This document shows positions 26,696 through 34,636 of a stretch of 64,000 bases of DNA, in pieces. Each line of letters starts with the position of its first letter. The stretch's first letter is position 1. Below the pieces are notes generated by a model that did no database searches, had not been told where the DNA came from, and was given only the letters and a program-made list of their open reading frames with translations. The DNA is taken from positions 930,001-994,000 of the forward strand of contig NZ_JAAHBP010000003.1 in NCBI RefSeq assembly GCF_023184515.1, given 5' to 3'. Source of the DNA: Streptomyces sp. D2-8 (lineage in GTDB: Bacteria; Actinomycetota; Actinomycetes; Streptomycetales; Streptomycetaceae). A program made the position numbers and the translations under genes.

Positions 26696-29101
26696 ATGGC
26701 GAGAACTGCGTCCGTCCCGGGCGAGGGCGGCGGTGCACCGCCGGAAGGCCTCGTGGACGAGGCCGCCACCGCGAAGGCGGTCGTGGACGAGCGCGGCATC
26801 GTCACGGGATGGAGCGAAGGAGCCCGCAGGCTGCTCGGTTACCGGGCCTCGGAGGTGGTCGGCCGGTCCGGGGCCGCGCTGCTCGCCGACGGGCCTCCGC
26901 CGGAATATCTGAGCTCTCTGCTCACCCTCCCCAGGTGGAGCGGACCGGCGACGCTGCTGCACCGCGAGGGGCACCCCCTGACCGTGAACCTCCTGGCTCA
27001 CCTCCGCCGGGACGACGGCGGCCGCGGCGAGTGGCTGCTGCTCACGGCGGTCAGCCCTCTCGGGGTGAGTCCCGACGACGACGCGTTCCTCAGGAGGAGC
27101 TTCACCCAGTCCACCTGCACGACGGCGCTGTACGACACCGGTTTGCGACTGGTCAGGGCCAACGCGGACATGGAACGGGTGATCGGGCTGCCCGAGGAGG
27201 CGATGCGCGGACTGCGGGTCTCGGAGATCGTGCCCCACGAGCAGGCCGACCGCACCGAGCAGGCCATGCGACGTGCGCTGGAAACCGGTGCGCGGCAGGA
27301 CCTCCAGCTCTCGCTGCAGCTCGCCGGCCATGAACGCCCGACCATGTGGACCGTGTCCCTCGCCCCGGTATGGGCGGGCGACGGCCGGACGCAGGGTGTG
27401 CTGCTCTCCGCGCACGACATGACCGAGCAGCACCTGGCCCGGCAGCGGCTTGCCCTGCTGAACGAGGCGAGCCTGCGCGTCGGCAGCACACTCGATCTGG
27501 TCCGCACCGCGCAGGAACTCGCCGACGTGGCCGTCCCTCAGCTCGCCGACTTCGTCACCGTCGACCTGCTGCCGTCCATCGACGGCGATGCCGACCCGCC
27601 CACGGGCTCCCCGCGCGGCCCCGTACGGCTGCGCCGCGTCGCCCACCAGTCGGTTCTCGAAGGCTGTCCCGAGGCCGTGGTCCCTAACGGGACCGTGGCC
27701 GTCTACCCGGACAAGTCGGCGGCGGCCGAATGCCTGACGGCCGGCCGACCGCTGATCCAGAACGTCACCGCCGAGGTGATGAAAGACGTGCTGCGCCAGA
27801 CCCCCGAGCGGGGTGCACGCATGCGGCGGTTCGGATTCCACTCGGTGCTGGCCGTGCCCATGCGGGCCCGTGGCATCACCCTGGGCGTGGCCACCTTCTC
27901 CCGCCACCGGAACCCGGAACCCTTCGAACAGGACGACCTGCTGCTCGGCCAGGAACTCACCGACAGGGCCGCCCTCTGCATCGACAACGCCCGCCGGTTC
28001 ACCCGGGAGCGCGCCACCTCCCTCACCCTGCAGAGCAGTCTCCTGCCGCAACGACTGCCCGAGCAGTCCGCCCTCGATGTCGCCTCCCGCTACCTGCCCG
28101 CCAGCGCAGAGGCCGGCGTGGGCGGCGACTGGTTCGATGTCATCCCGCTGTCCGGCGCCCGCGTCGCACTGGTGGTCGGCGATGTCGTCGGCCACGGCAT
28201 CCAGGCCTCGGCCACCATGGGACGGCTGCGGACCGCCGTCCGGACCCTGGCGGACGTCGACCTCCCTCCCGATGAGCTGCTCACCCACCTGGACGACCTG
28301 GTCAGCCACCTGGCCGCGGGCGCCGACAGCACCGGCGACATCGGGGCCACCTGCCTGTACGCCGTCTACGACCCGGTCTCCCGCCGCTGCTCCCTGGCGC
28401 GCGCGGGGCATCCCGTCCCGGCGCTGCTCACCCCGGACGGCGGGGTGCGCTTCCTCGACGTCCCCGCGGGACTTCCCCTGGGGCTGGGCGGTCTGCCCTT
28501 CGAGGCCATCGAACTGGAGCTGCCCGAAGGCAGCGTTCTCGCCCTGTACACCGACGGTCTCATCGAGGCCGCGTCCCGTGACATCGACGAAGGCATGGAC
28601 ACCCTGCTTCAGCTGCTGCGGCGGTCCGACGCCTCACTCGAGAGCACCTGCGACGCGGTGCTGCGCACCATGCTTCCGGAACGGCCGGCCGACGACGTGG
28701 CCCTGCTCGTGGCCCGCACCCGCGCCCTGGACACCTTCCACGTGGCTTCCTGGGAGGTACCGCCCGACACGGCCGCGGTCGCCGCGGCACGCAAGAACGC
28801 GTGTCGGCAACTGGCCGAGTGGGGCCTCGACGAGTGCGTGTTCGTCACCGAGCTGGTGGTCAGCGAGCTCATCACCAACGCCATCCGGCATGCCGAACCA
28901 CCCATCGAGCTGAGACTGATCTACGACCGATCCCTCATCTGCGAGGTGTCGGACGGCAGTACCACCGCCCCGCACATGCGGCGGGCCCGCACCTACGACG
29001 AGGGCGGTCGCGGCCTGCTCCTCGTGGCCCAGATGTGCCAGGGCTGGGGCGCCCGGCAGACGACCAACGGCAAGGTCATCTGGGCGGAACAGGCCCTCTG
29101 A
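26696..29101 (+). CDS. PAS-PAS-GAF-PP2C (SpoIIE) phosphatase with C-terminal HATPase
   Basis: 801-residue cytoplasmic signalling protein. Two PAS-like domains lie at about 22-120 and 130-250, a GAF domain at about 255-425, a SpoIIE/PP2C phosphatase at about 470-665 (metal ligands in GGDWFDV and GDVVGHG, and in LYTDGLIEA), and a histidine-kinase-like ATPase at about 685-800 (ELITNAIRH N-box, DEGGRGLLLV G-box). This is the Streptomyces arrangement that fuses an anti-sigma/anti-anti-sigma kinase to its opposing phosphatase. A second gene of like design lies at 37863-40598. The target anti-anti-sigma factor is not in the window. Confidence 0.9.
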   Translation: MARTASVPGEGGGAPPEGLVDEAATAKAVVDERGIVTGWSEGARRLLGYRASEVVGRSGAALLADGPPPEYLSSLLTLPRWSGPATLLHREGHPLTVNLLAHLRRDDGGRGEWLLLTAVSPLGVSPDDDAFLRRSFTQSTCTTALYDTGLRLVRANADMERVIGLPEEAMRGLRVSEIVPHEQADRTEQAMRRALETGARQDLQLSLQLAGHERPTMWTVSLAPVWAGDGRTQGVLLSAHDMTEQHLARQRLALLNEASLRVGSTLDLVRTAQELADVAVPQLADFVTVDLLPSIDGDADPPTGSPRGPVRLRRVAHQSVLEGCPEAVVPNGTVAVYPDKSAAAECLTAGRPLIQNVTAEVMKDVLRQTPERGARMRRFGFHSVLAVPMRARGITLGVATFSRHRNPEPFEQDDLLLGQELTDRAALCIDNARRFTRERATSLTLQSSLLPQRLPEQSALDVASRYLPASAEAGVGGDWFDVIPLSGARVALVVGDVVGHGIQASATMGRLRTAVRTLADVDLPPDELLTHLDDLVSHLAAGADSTGDIGATCLYAVYDPVSRRCSLARAGHPVPALLTPDGGVRFLDVPAGLPLGLGGLPFEAIELELPEGSVLALYTDGLIEAASRDIDEGMDTLLQLLRRSDASLESTCDAVLRTMLPERPADDVALLVARTRALDTFHVASWEVPPDTAAVAAARKNACRQLAEWGLDECVFVTELVVSELITNAIRHAEPPIELRLIYDRSLICEVSDGSTTAPHMRRARTYDEGGRGLLLVAQMCQGWGARQTTNGKVIWAEQAL

Positions 29102-29204
29102 ACGAAGGCGCCGCAGTCCTGGGTGGCCTCGATGAAGTCGCCCGCGGGCCGGACGGGTTCACCGCTCCGGCCTGTACCAGGAGGCCGTCGGGGTCCAGAG
29201 GCCC

Positions 29205-29726
29205 TCAACTCCTCACGGCCTCCGCGATCCGCTGAGCGACCTGGGCTGGGGTGAGGCGGGTGGTGTCGACGACCTCGGCCTCGCGGTGCAGCCACGTGCG
29301 AGCCGCCTCGGCGTAGGGCTCAAGATACTCGAGGCGGAACGAGGAAGGGCCAAGAACGGCGTCCTCCTCGATACGCTCGCGGAGCGTGTCCTGGTCAGCA
29401 TGGAGAACGAAGTGCCGCACCGGAACGGTATGTTCGGCCAGGCCCGTGCTGATCTCGCGCCAGTACTCCTCGACCAGGACGGTCATGGGCATCACCAGGG
29501 TGCCGCCGGTGTAGTCGAGTACGCGGCGCGCGGTCTCGACCACGAGCGGCCGCCACGGCGGCCAGTGCTGGAAGTTGCCCGTCCAGGGCAGCCCCGGCCT
29601 GATGTCCATGAGCGTCTCGCCGACCTTCTCGGCGTCGAACACCCGTGAATCCGGGATCAGCCGTTGCACGAGTGCACTGGTCGTCGTCTTGCCCGCGCCG
29701 TGTGTTCCGTTGAGCCATACGATCAC
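29205..29726 (-). CDS. P-loop AAA/kinase-like ATPase (TmrB-like)
   Basis: 173 residues beginning VIVWLNGTHGAGKTTTSALVQRL, a Walker A near the very N-terminus as in TmrB and small nucleoside-kinase-like ATPases. FDAEKVGETLMDIRPGL and RHFVLHADQDTLRERI follow, the latter placed like a lid Arg region. GTG 29726 is chosen because it puts the P-loop at the usual distance; a longer frame to 29786 exists. Members include tunicamycin-resistance and shikimate-kinase-like proteins; the substrate here is unknown. Confidence 0.7.
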   Translation of the reverse strand: MIVWLNGTHGAGKTTTSALVQRLIPDSRVFDAEKVGETLMDIRPGLPWTGNFQHWPPWRPLVVETARRVLDYTGGTLVMPMTVLVEEYWREISTGLAEHTVPVRHFVLHADQDTLRERIEEDAVLGPSSFRLEYLEPYAEAARTWLHREAEVVDTTRLTPAQVAQRIAEAVRS

Positions 29727-29991
29727 GGGACCCAACGCTAGCGCTGTGCGCGAGCGTCTCGCCCCCGGTCGAGTCCACCGGTGCACACGTCGTGCTCACT
29801 GACGGCTGTCAGGGACTCCTTGGGACTGCCAGGAGGGCGCCGTCATTCGCCCGCATGATTCGCTTCACATGACGAAACATTCGGAAGTGTTCGGCGGGCG
29901 GCCGTCGCGGCCGGTTGTCCGGATTGCGTGGATCGGCCGGTCCGTTCCCGCGTCGCCGGGATGCGGGACGGGGTCCGGAGCGCGGATGGTG

Positions 29992-30019
29992 TTGACATGC
30001 TCGGTCGCCTCCCTAGTAT
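29992..30019 (+). promoter_or_regulatory. Promoter of the GH27 alpha-galactosidase
   Basis: TTGACA (29992-29997), a 16-base spacer, then TAGTAT (30014-30019), close to the housekeeping consensus. The gene starts 121 bases later, so the leader is long. Confidence 0.6.
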
Positions 30020-30048
30020 CCGTGAGGCCCAGACTTTCCGAATGGCGC

Positions 30049-30060
30049 TCGAAATTTCGA
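30049..30060. promoter_or_regulatory. Putative operator in the GH27 leader
   Basis: TCGAAATTTCGA is a perfect 12-bp palindrome 30 bases downstream of the -10 box, a repressor-type position. It is unlike the GC-rich operators of the pectin genes, so a different regulator is likely. Confidence 0.4.
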
Positions 30061-30140
30061 ACGTCCAATATGTCATGAACCTGATATTCACGGCGCCATC
30101 CGTGCCCCGCTCATGGCGCCCTTCCGGGAAAGGAGCCCTG

Positions 30141-31787
30141 GTGCCCACGCGATCAGGAAGACGACTGCTCCACCTCCTCGCGGCGGCCGTGTTGACGGTC
30201 ACCACGTTCGTGACGACCTCCGCTCACTCCACCGCCTCGGCCGCGCCTGGCAGCCCGGCGCTCACCCCACCCTTGGGGTGGAACAGCTGGAACAGCTTCG
30301 GGTGCGGGATCACCGAGGCTCAGGTTCGTCAGGCCGCCGACGCGATGGTGTCCTCGGGCATGCGGGACGCCGGCTACCGGTACGTGGTGGTCGACGACTG
30401 CTGGTTCGACCCGCAACGTGACGCGGCGGGCAACCTGCGGGCCCATCCGACCAAGTTCCCGAGCGGGATGAAGGCCCTCGGGGACTACATCCACAGCAAG
30501 GGCCTGAAGTTCGGCATCTACCAGGTGCCGGGCGAGCGCACCTGCGCGCAGGCCACCGGCGGCTACCCGGGATCCACGGGCAGCAGGGGGCACGAGGCCC
30601 AGGACGCCGCCACGTTCGCCTCGTGGGGCGTCGACTACCTCAAGTACGACTGGTGCTCCTCCAGTGGCACCCGTGACGAGCAGGTCGCGCGGTTCACGCT
30701 CATGCGCGACGCGCTGCGCGCCACCGGGCGGCCCATCGTCTACAGCATCAACCCCAACAGCCTGCACGCCATCACGGGTGCCACGTACAACTGGGGCGAG
30801 GTCGCCGACCTGTGGCGGACGACCGAGGACCTGCTCGACATCTGGCAGAACGGCAACACCAACAGCTATCCGATGGGCGTCGGCAACGTCCTGGACGTCA
30901 CCGCGCCGCTGGCGGCGCAGTCGGGTCCGGGCCACTGGAACGACCCCGACATGCTGGTCGTCGGCCGTCCCGGTCTGTCACTGACCGAGTCCCGCTCGCA
31001 CTTCGCCCTGTGGTCGCTGATGAGTGCCCCGCTCATGGCCGGCAACGACATCCGCACCATGTCCGCCGACGTGAGCGCGATCCTGCGCAACCCGCGTCTG
31101 CTGGCGGTGAACCAGGACCCGCTGGGCGCGGGCGGGCGCCGGGTGCGCGACGACGGCAGCACCGAGGTGTTCGCCAAGCCCCTGTCCGACGGCTCGGTCG
31201 CGGTGGGCCTCTTCAACCGGGGAGGCGGCACGGCGACGGTCACCACCACGGCGGCGCAAGTCGGCCTGTCCGGCGGGTCGTTCACTCTCACGGACCTGTG
31301 GACCGGCGGAACGGCGAGCACGTCCGGGCAGATCTCGGCGAGCGTCCCCGCGCACGGTGTCGCCGTGTACAAGGTGAGCGGTGGCAGTCCGCTGGCCGCC
31401 ACCACCTCGCGTCTGCGCGGCAACGCGTCCGGCCGCTGCCTGGACGTGGACAACGCCTCCACCGCGGCCGGGGCCACCGTACTGATCTGGGACTGCCACA
31501 CGGCCGCCAACCAGCTGTGGACCACGTGGGCCGGCGGCGAGGTCCGCGTCTTCGGCGACAAGTGCCTCGACGCCTACAACCAGGGCACCGCCAACGGCAC
31601 CCGGGTCATCACCTGGCCCTGCCACGGCCAGGCCAACCAGAAGTGGACCGTCGGTTCCGACGGGTCGATCCGCAACGTCCACGCCGGGCTCTGCCTCGAC
31701 GTCGACCGGACCGGCACCACCAACGGAACCCCGCTGGTCCTGTGGACCTGCAACGGCCAGGGCAACCAGAAGTGGACCCGCGCGTGA
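30141..31787 (+). CDS. Secreted GH27 alpha-galactosidase with ricin-type lectin domain
   Basis: 548 residues: a signal peptide of about 35 residues (TRSGRRLLHLLAAAVLTVTTFV), a GH27 catalytic barrel at about 40-335 and a beta-sandwich to about 415, then a ricin B lectin domain with three QxW repeats (ANQLWTTW, ANQKWTV, GNQKWTRA). The nucleophile Asp is in YLKYDWC (D170) and the acid/base Asp in WNDPDMLVVG. It removes terminal alpha-galactose from plant galactans, galactomannans or raffinose-type sugars. GTG 30141 has AAGGAG five bases upstream. Alpha-arabinopyranosidase/beta-L-arabinopyranosidase activity is an alternative within GH27. Confidence 0.9.
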   Translation: MPTRSGRRLLHLLAAAVLTVTTFVTTSAHSTASAAPGSPALTPPLGWNSWNSFGCGITEAQVRQAADAMVSSGMRDAGYRYVVVDDCWFDPQRDAAGNLRAHPTKFPSGMKALGDYIHSKGLKFGIYQVPGERTCAQATGGYPGSTGSRGHEAQDAATFASWGVDYLKYDWCSSSGTRDEQVARFTLMRDALRATGRPIVYSINPNSLHAITGATYNWGEVADLWRTTEDLLDIWQNGNTNSYPMGVGNVLDVTAPLAAQSGPGHWNDPDMLVVGRPGLSLTESRSHFALWSLMSAPLMAGNDIRTMSADVSAILRNPRLLAVNQDPLGAGGRRVRDDGSTEVFAKPLSDGSVAVGLFNRGGGTATVTTTAAQVGLSGGSFTLTDLWTGGTASTSGQISASVPAHGVAVYKVSGGSPLAATTSRLRGNASGRCLDVDNASTAAGATVLIWDCHTAANQLWTTWAGGEVRVFGDKCLDAYNQGTANGTRVITWPCHGQANQKWTVGSDGSIRNVHAGLCLDVDRTGTTNGTPLVLWTCNGQGNQKWTRA

Positions 31788-32079
31788 GCAACCGCGGCTT
31801 CAGACGAGGAGTTCACGAAGACGAGGACAAGATCCCTCCTATGGCTCGCCGTGGTCGCGGTGCTGGTCGTCCTGCCCGGGAGCCGGGCAAGCAGGGCGAG
31901 GGCCGGTTCCCCCCATCAGGTAGTGCGGGTTTGTTCGCTTTGGCTCGATCCCTTCGCTCCCCTGCTCGGTCCGCTGCACATTCCTTTGGAAAATGCCAAA
32001 GCGTTCACCTGCGCCAAGCACATTCCGTAGTCTCGTGCTCACGTTCGCGGGAACGGCCGTGCAGGGGAGGGGGTTCGGC

Positions 32080-32532
32080 GTGCCCGGAATCGACGAGAGT
32101 CTGCTGGAGGCCATGCGGCTGCCAGGTGCTCGAGGGGCGTCGGTGGTCGATTGGATCAGTGGTCTTGCTCTGGGTGCGGTGGGTGACGCACCCGGCGGTG
32201 ATGTGGAGGCGACGGCTGCGGAAACCGCCGAACTCGCCCGCCTCGCCACCGAGAGCGGCGCCCTGGCGCTGACCGGCGGCGACCCGGGCGGACCGTCCGG
32301 TGACGACACGGGTGGGTCGCCCGGCGGCGGCCCCGGCGGGCCGTCCGGAAAGGAACCTCCCGTACAGGACCTGATCATCACGAACGCCGACTCGTACCAC
32401 CTGCTCAGGTTCGTCACCACGACCTTCGACAGCACCGTGTTCGTGCACTTATGGCTCGACCGCAGCGAAGGGAACCTGGCCCTGGCCCGCATCCGGCTGG
32501 CCGAGATGGCGGACCGGCTGGTGCTCGGATGA
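32080..32532 (+). CDS. Roadblock/LC7-like protein with Gly/Pro-rich insert
   Basis: 150 residues from GTG 32080 (GGGGAGGGGG upstream). It opens VPGIDESLLEAMRLPGARGASVVDWISGLALGAVG and closes VQDLIITNADSYHLLRFV, FVHLWLDRSEGNLALARIRLAEMADRL. Both halves line up with the 124-residue protein at 33983-34357. The two halves are separated here by a low-complexity run of Gly, Pro, Ser and Asp (about residues 70-105). First gene of a four-gene operon; the next start overlaps its stop (ATGA). Roadblock proteins typically regulate small Ras-like GTPases, but none is encoded nearby. Confidence 0.6.
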   Translation: MPGIDESLLEAMRLPGARGASVVDWISGLALGAVGDAPGGDVEATAAETAELARLATESGALALTGGDPGGPSGDDTGGSPGGGPGGPSGKEPPVQDLIITNADSYHLLRFVTTTFDSTVFVHLWLDRSEGNLALARIRLAEMADRLVLG

Positions 32533-33365
32533 CCACATCGACCCGGACCCTTCTCACGGACGAACCCGCCTCTGCCCTGCTCGGCACCCTTGCCGAGCAG
32601 GGCGCGACCGGCGCCCTGTCCACCGAGTCGGGGATCGTCTACCTCGCGGCGGGACATGTCGTCCACGTCGAATCCGCCGTCACGCCCGACCTCGGCGACC
32701 TGCTCACCCACAGCGGTGCGCTCGCCCCGGACGGCTGGTGGGAGGCGATCGACCAGGCCGGCCGCCGCTGCCGTGTCGGCCGGCAGCTGGTGGACAGCGG
32801 ACACCTCGCCGCCGGCGCGCTGGAACTGTGCCATCTGGGCGCCCTCTTCGACGCGGCGTACTTCGTCCTCGCCCACGACGGACCTGCGCTCCGGTTCCGC
32901 TCGGGAGCCGCACACTGGCTCGGCGCGGTCCGTCCCGTACCGGTGGACACCGTCCTGCGCGAGTCCAGACGCCGCCGCGAACTGCTGCACCGCATATGGC
33001 CCGAGCCCGCCGTCGACCGCGCGCCTCTCGCCCGGGTGTCCGGACCGGACGCCGCCGACCTGCCGGCCCGCCGCGGGCGGACCCTCGCCCAGGTCGACGG
33101 AGTCCGCACCGCCGCCCAGATCGCCACGGCCCTCGCCTGCCGCACCTTCCACACCCTCGTCGAACTCCGCCGCCTCGCCGCTGCCGGGCTGGTGGCTCCT
33201 GTAGCCCCCCTGGCCTCCGTCCCCTCCCCAGCCCCAGCCCCAGCCCCAGCGTCCGCCCCCGCCACCGTGTCCGCCGAGCCGGGCCCCACCCCTCGTCCCG
33301 CTCCACCGGACGAGCCCGACACCGCACTGCTGCGACGGCTCCTGCACGCCTTGGAGGCACTGTGA
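32529..33365 (+). CDS. DUF4388/PATAN-like protein with helical C-terminal domain
   Basis: 278 residues. The first 60 or so (ALLGTLAEQGATGALSTESGIVYLAAGHVVHVESA) match the DUF4388 pattern, a domain found in bacterial response regulators and with Mgl-type proteins. The middle is helical (HLGALFDAAYFVLA, then ARRGRTLAQVDGVRTAAQIATALACRTFHTLVELRRLAAAGLV, winged-helix-like). A Pro/Ala tail follows, encoded partly by four CCCCAG repeats (33226-33249), and a last helix LLRRLLHALEAL. ATGA overlap with the preceding gene. No catalytic motif was seen. Confidence 0.6.
   Translation: MTTSTRTLLTDEPASALLGTLAEQGATGALSTESGIVYLAAGHVVHVESAVTPDLGDLLTHSGALAPDGWWEAIDQAGRRCRVGRQLVDSGHLAAGALELCHLGALFDAAYFVLAHDGPALRFRSGAAHWLGAVRPVPVDTVLRESRRRRELLHRIWPEPAVDRAPLARVSGPDAADLPARRGRTLAQVDGVRTAAQIATALACRTFHTLVELRRLAAAGLVAPVAPLASVPSPAPAPAPASAPATVSAEPGPTPRPAPPDEPDTALLRRLLHALEAL
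33226..33249 (+). repeat. Four tandem CCCCAG hexamers within the DUF4388-like gene
   Basis: Four exact copies encode the Pro-Ala run in the linker. Slippage here could vary linker length two codons at a time without frameshift. Confidence 0.7.
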
Positions 33366-33403
33366 TCCGCGCGCGAAGACAGCGTGCCGAAAGGAGACTG
33401 CTC

Positions 33404-33925
33404 ATGGCCGTCGAGACCGACGTCCTGAACGAACTGCGTCGGCTCCGCACCCGCATACCCCGGCTGACGGGCTCCCTCGCGGCCACCGTCGACGGACTCG
33501 TCCTCGCCCACGACGTGCCGGACACCGAGCCGGAGGGTCTCGCGGCGCTCACCGCGGCCGCCCTGGGCGTCGCCTACCGCATGACCGACGCCGCCGCCCG
33601 CGGCGACTTCCGCGAACTGCTGGTGCGGGGCTCCGGAGGCTACGTCGCGACCTACGCCGCCGGAACGACCGCCGTACTCACCCTCCTCGCCGAGGACCGC
33701 GTCAACGTCGGCCGCCTCCACCTCGAAGGCCGGCGCAGCGGCGCCCGGATCGCCGACCTGGTGGCCACACGCGTGGGCCCGGGCACCGGCCGCCACGCCG
33801 ACCGGCCGGCGCCCGAAGAGCACCTCGCCACGGTGCCCCCGGCCACGGACCGCCCCATCGGCACCCTCCCGGTACGCACCCCGCAGCGGCCCACGCACCA
33901 GCCGCGCCCGCAGACCGGCATCTGA
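33404..33925 (+). CDS. Roadblock/LC7 domain protein
   Basis: 173 residues from ATG 33404 with AAAGGAG seven bases upstream; a GTG overlapping the previous stop (33362) is an alternative. Residues 1 to about 115 form the roadblock fold (VLNELRRLRTRIPRLTGSLAATVDGLVLAHD, YVATYAAGTTAVLTLLAEDRVNVGRLHLEGRR). A basic, Pro-rich tail follows. Third gene of the operon. It probably dimerises like MglB or CvnB; the partner is unknown. Confidence 0.7.
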   Translation: MAVETDVLNELRRLRTRIPRLTGSLAATVDGLVLAHDVPDTEPEGLAALTAAALGVAYRMTDAAARGDFRELLVRGSGGYVATYAAGTTAVLTLLAEDRVNVGRLHLEGRRSGARIADLVATRVGPGTGRHADRPAPEEHLATVPPATDRPIGTLPVRTPQRPTHQPRPQTGI

Positions 33926-33982
33926 GCCACCCGAACCTCCCGACCCACCGAAGTAGAAGACCGAAGGAAAGGAACCGAGCGC

Positions 33983-34357
33983 ATGGCCAACACGGAGACC
34001 GCGCTGAAGGAATGCCTGAGCTCCATCGACGGAGCGACGGCCGCCGCACTCGTCGACTACACCAGCGGCATGGCCCTCGGCACCCTCGGCGGCGGCAAGG
34101 ACTTCAACCTGGAAGTCGCCGCCGCGGGCAACACCGACGTCGTCCGGTCCAAGCTGCGCACCATGGAGCACCTGGGGCTGAAGGAAGAGATCGAGGACAT
34201 CCTGATCACCCTGAACACCCAGTACCACCTCATCCGCCTCCTGAAGGGGCGCGGAGGCAGCGGACTCTTCCTCTACCTGGTGCTCGACGGGAGCCGGGCC
34301 AACCTCGCGATGGCCCGCCACCAGCTGCGCCGCATCGAAGCCGACCTGGAGGTCTGA
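33983..34357 (+). CDS. Roadblock/LC7-like protein
   Basis: 124 residues: ALKECLSSIDGATAAALVDYTSGMALGTLG, then a helix with VVRSKLRTMEHLGLKEEIEDILITL and strands YHLIRLLKGRGGSGLFLYLVLDG before a final amphipathic helix NLAMARHQLRRIEADLEV. The fold is that of a minimal roadblock protein and parallels the first gene of the operon. AAGGAAAGGAA lies upstream. Last gene, followed by a hairpin. Confidence 0.7.
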   Translation: MANTETALKECLSSIDGATAAALVDYTSGMALGTLGGGKDFNLEVAAAGNTDVVRSKLRTMEHLGLKEEIEDILITLNTQYHLIRLLKGRGGSGLFLYLVLDGSRANLAMARHQLRRIEADLEV

Positions 34358-34377
34358 ACCGGCACCACCGAACGGGA

Positions 34378-34407
34378 GCCCTCCGCCACGCAGGTGTCGC
34401 GGAGGGC
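34378..34407 (+). terminator. Hairpin after roadblock operon
   Basis: GCCCTCCGC pairs with GCGGAGGGC over a 12-base loop, 20 bases after the stop. No T-tract, as usual in Streptomyces. Confidence 0.5.
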
Positions 34408-34636
34408 CCCGGCACGTCGCACGGCGGCGACATGCGCGCAGCAGGCGCGTCCACGGTGGTGCCATGACGGCACCCCTGCATGAACACGGCGTCCAGGACG
34501 CGCCGCGGACGCCCCCGCGCGGGAGACCGCCTGCCCGACACCCCGGCCGGACTCCAGCGCCGCGTCGCCGGACCGGGCTACCCCCTCCTGACGTGGGTCA
34601 CCTGGCGCGCGGCACCGACCTCACGGGCCTGCGCAC

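Larger units (their letters stand above)
29727..30140. other. Intergenic region before the GH27 alpha-galactosidase
   Basis: No gene was seen in these 414 bases. It carries the TTGACA/TAGTAT promoter at 29992-30019, the palindrome at 30049-30060 and the AAGGAG ribosome site of the alpha-galactosidase. The rest is unremarkable. Confidence 0.5.
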
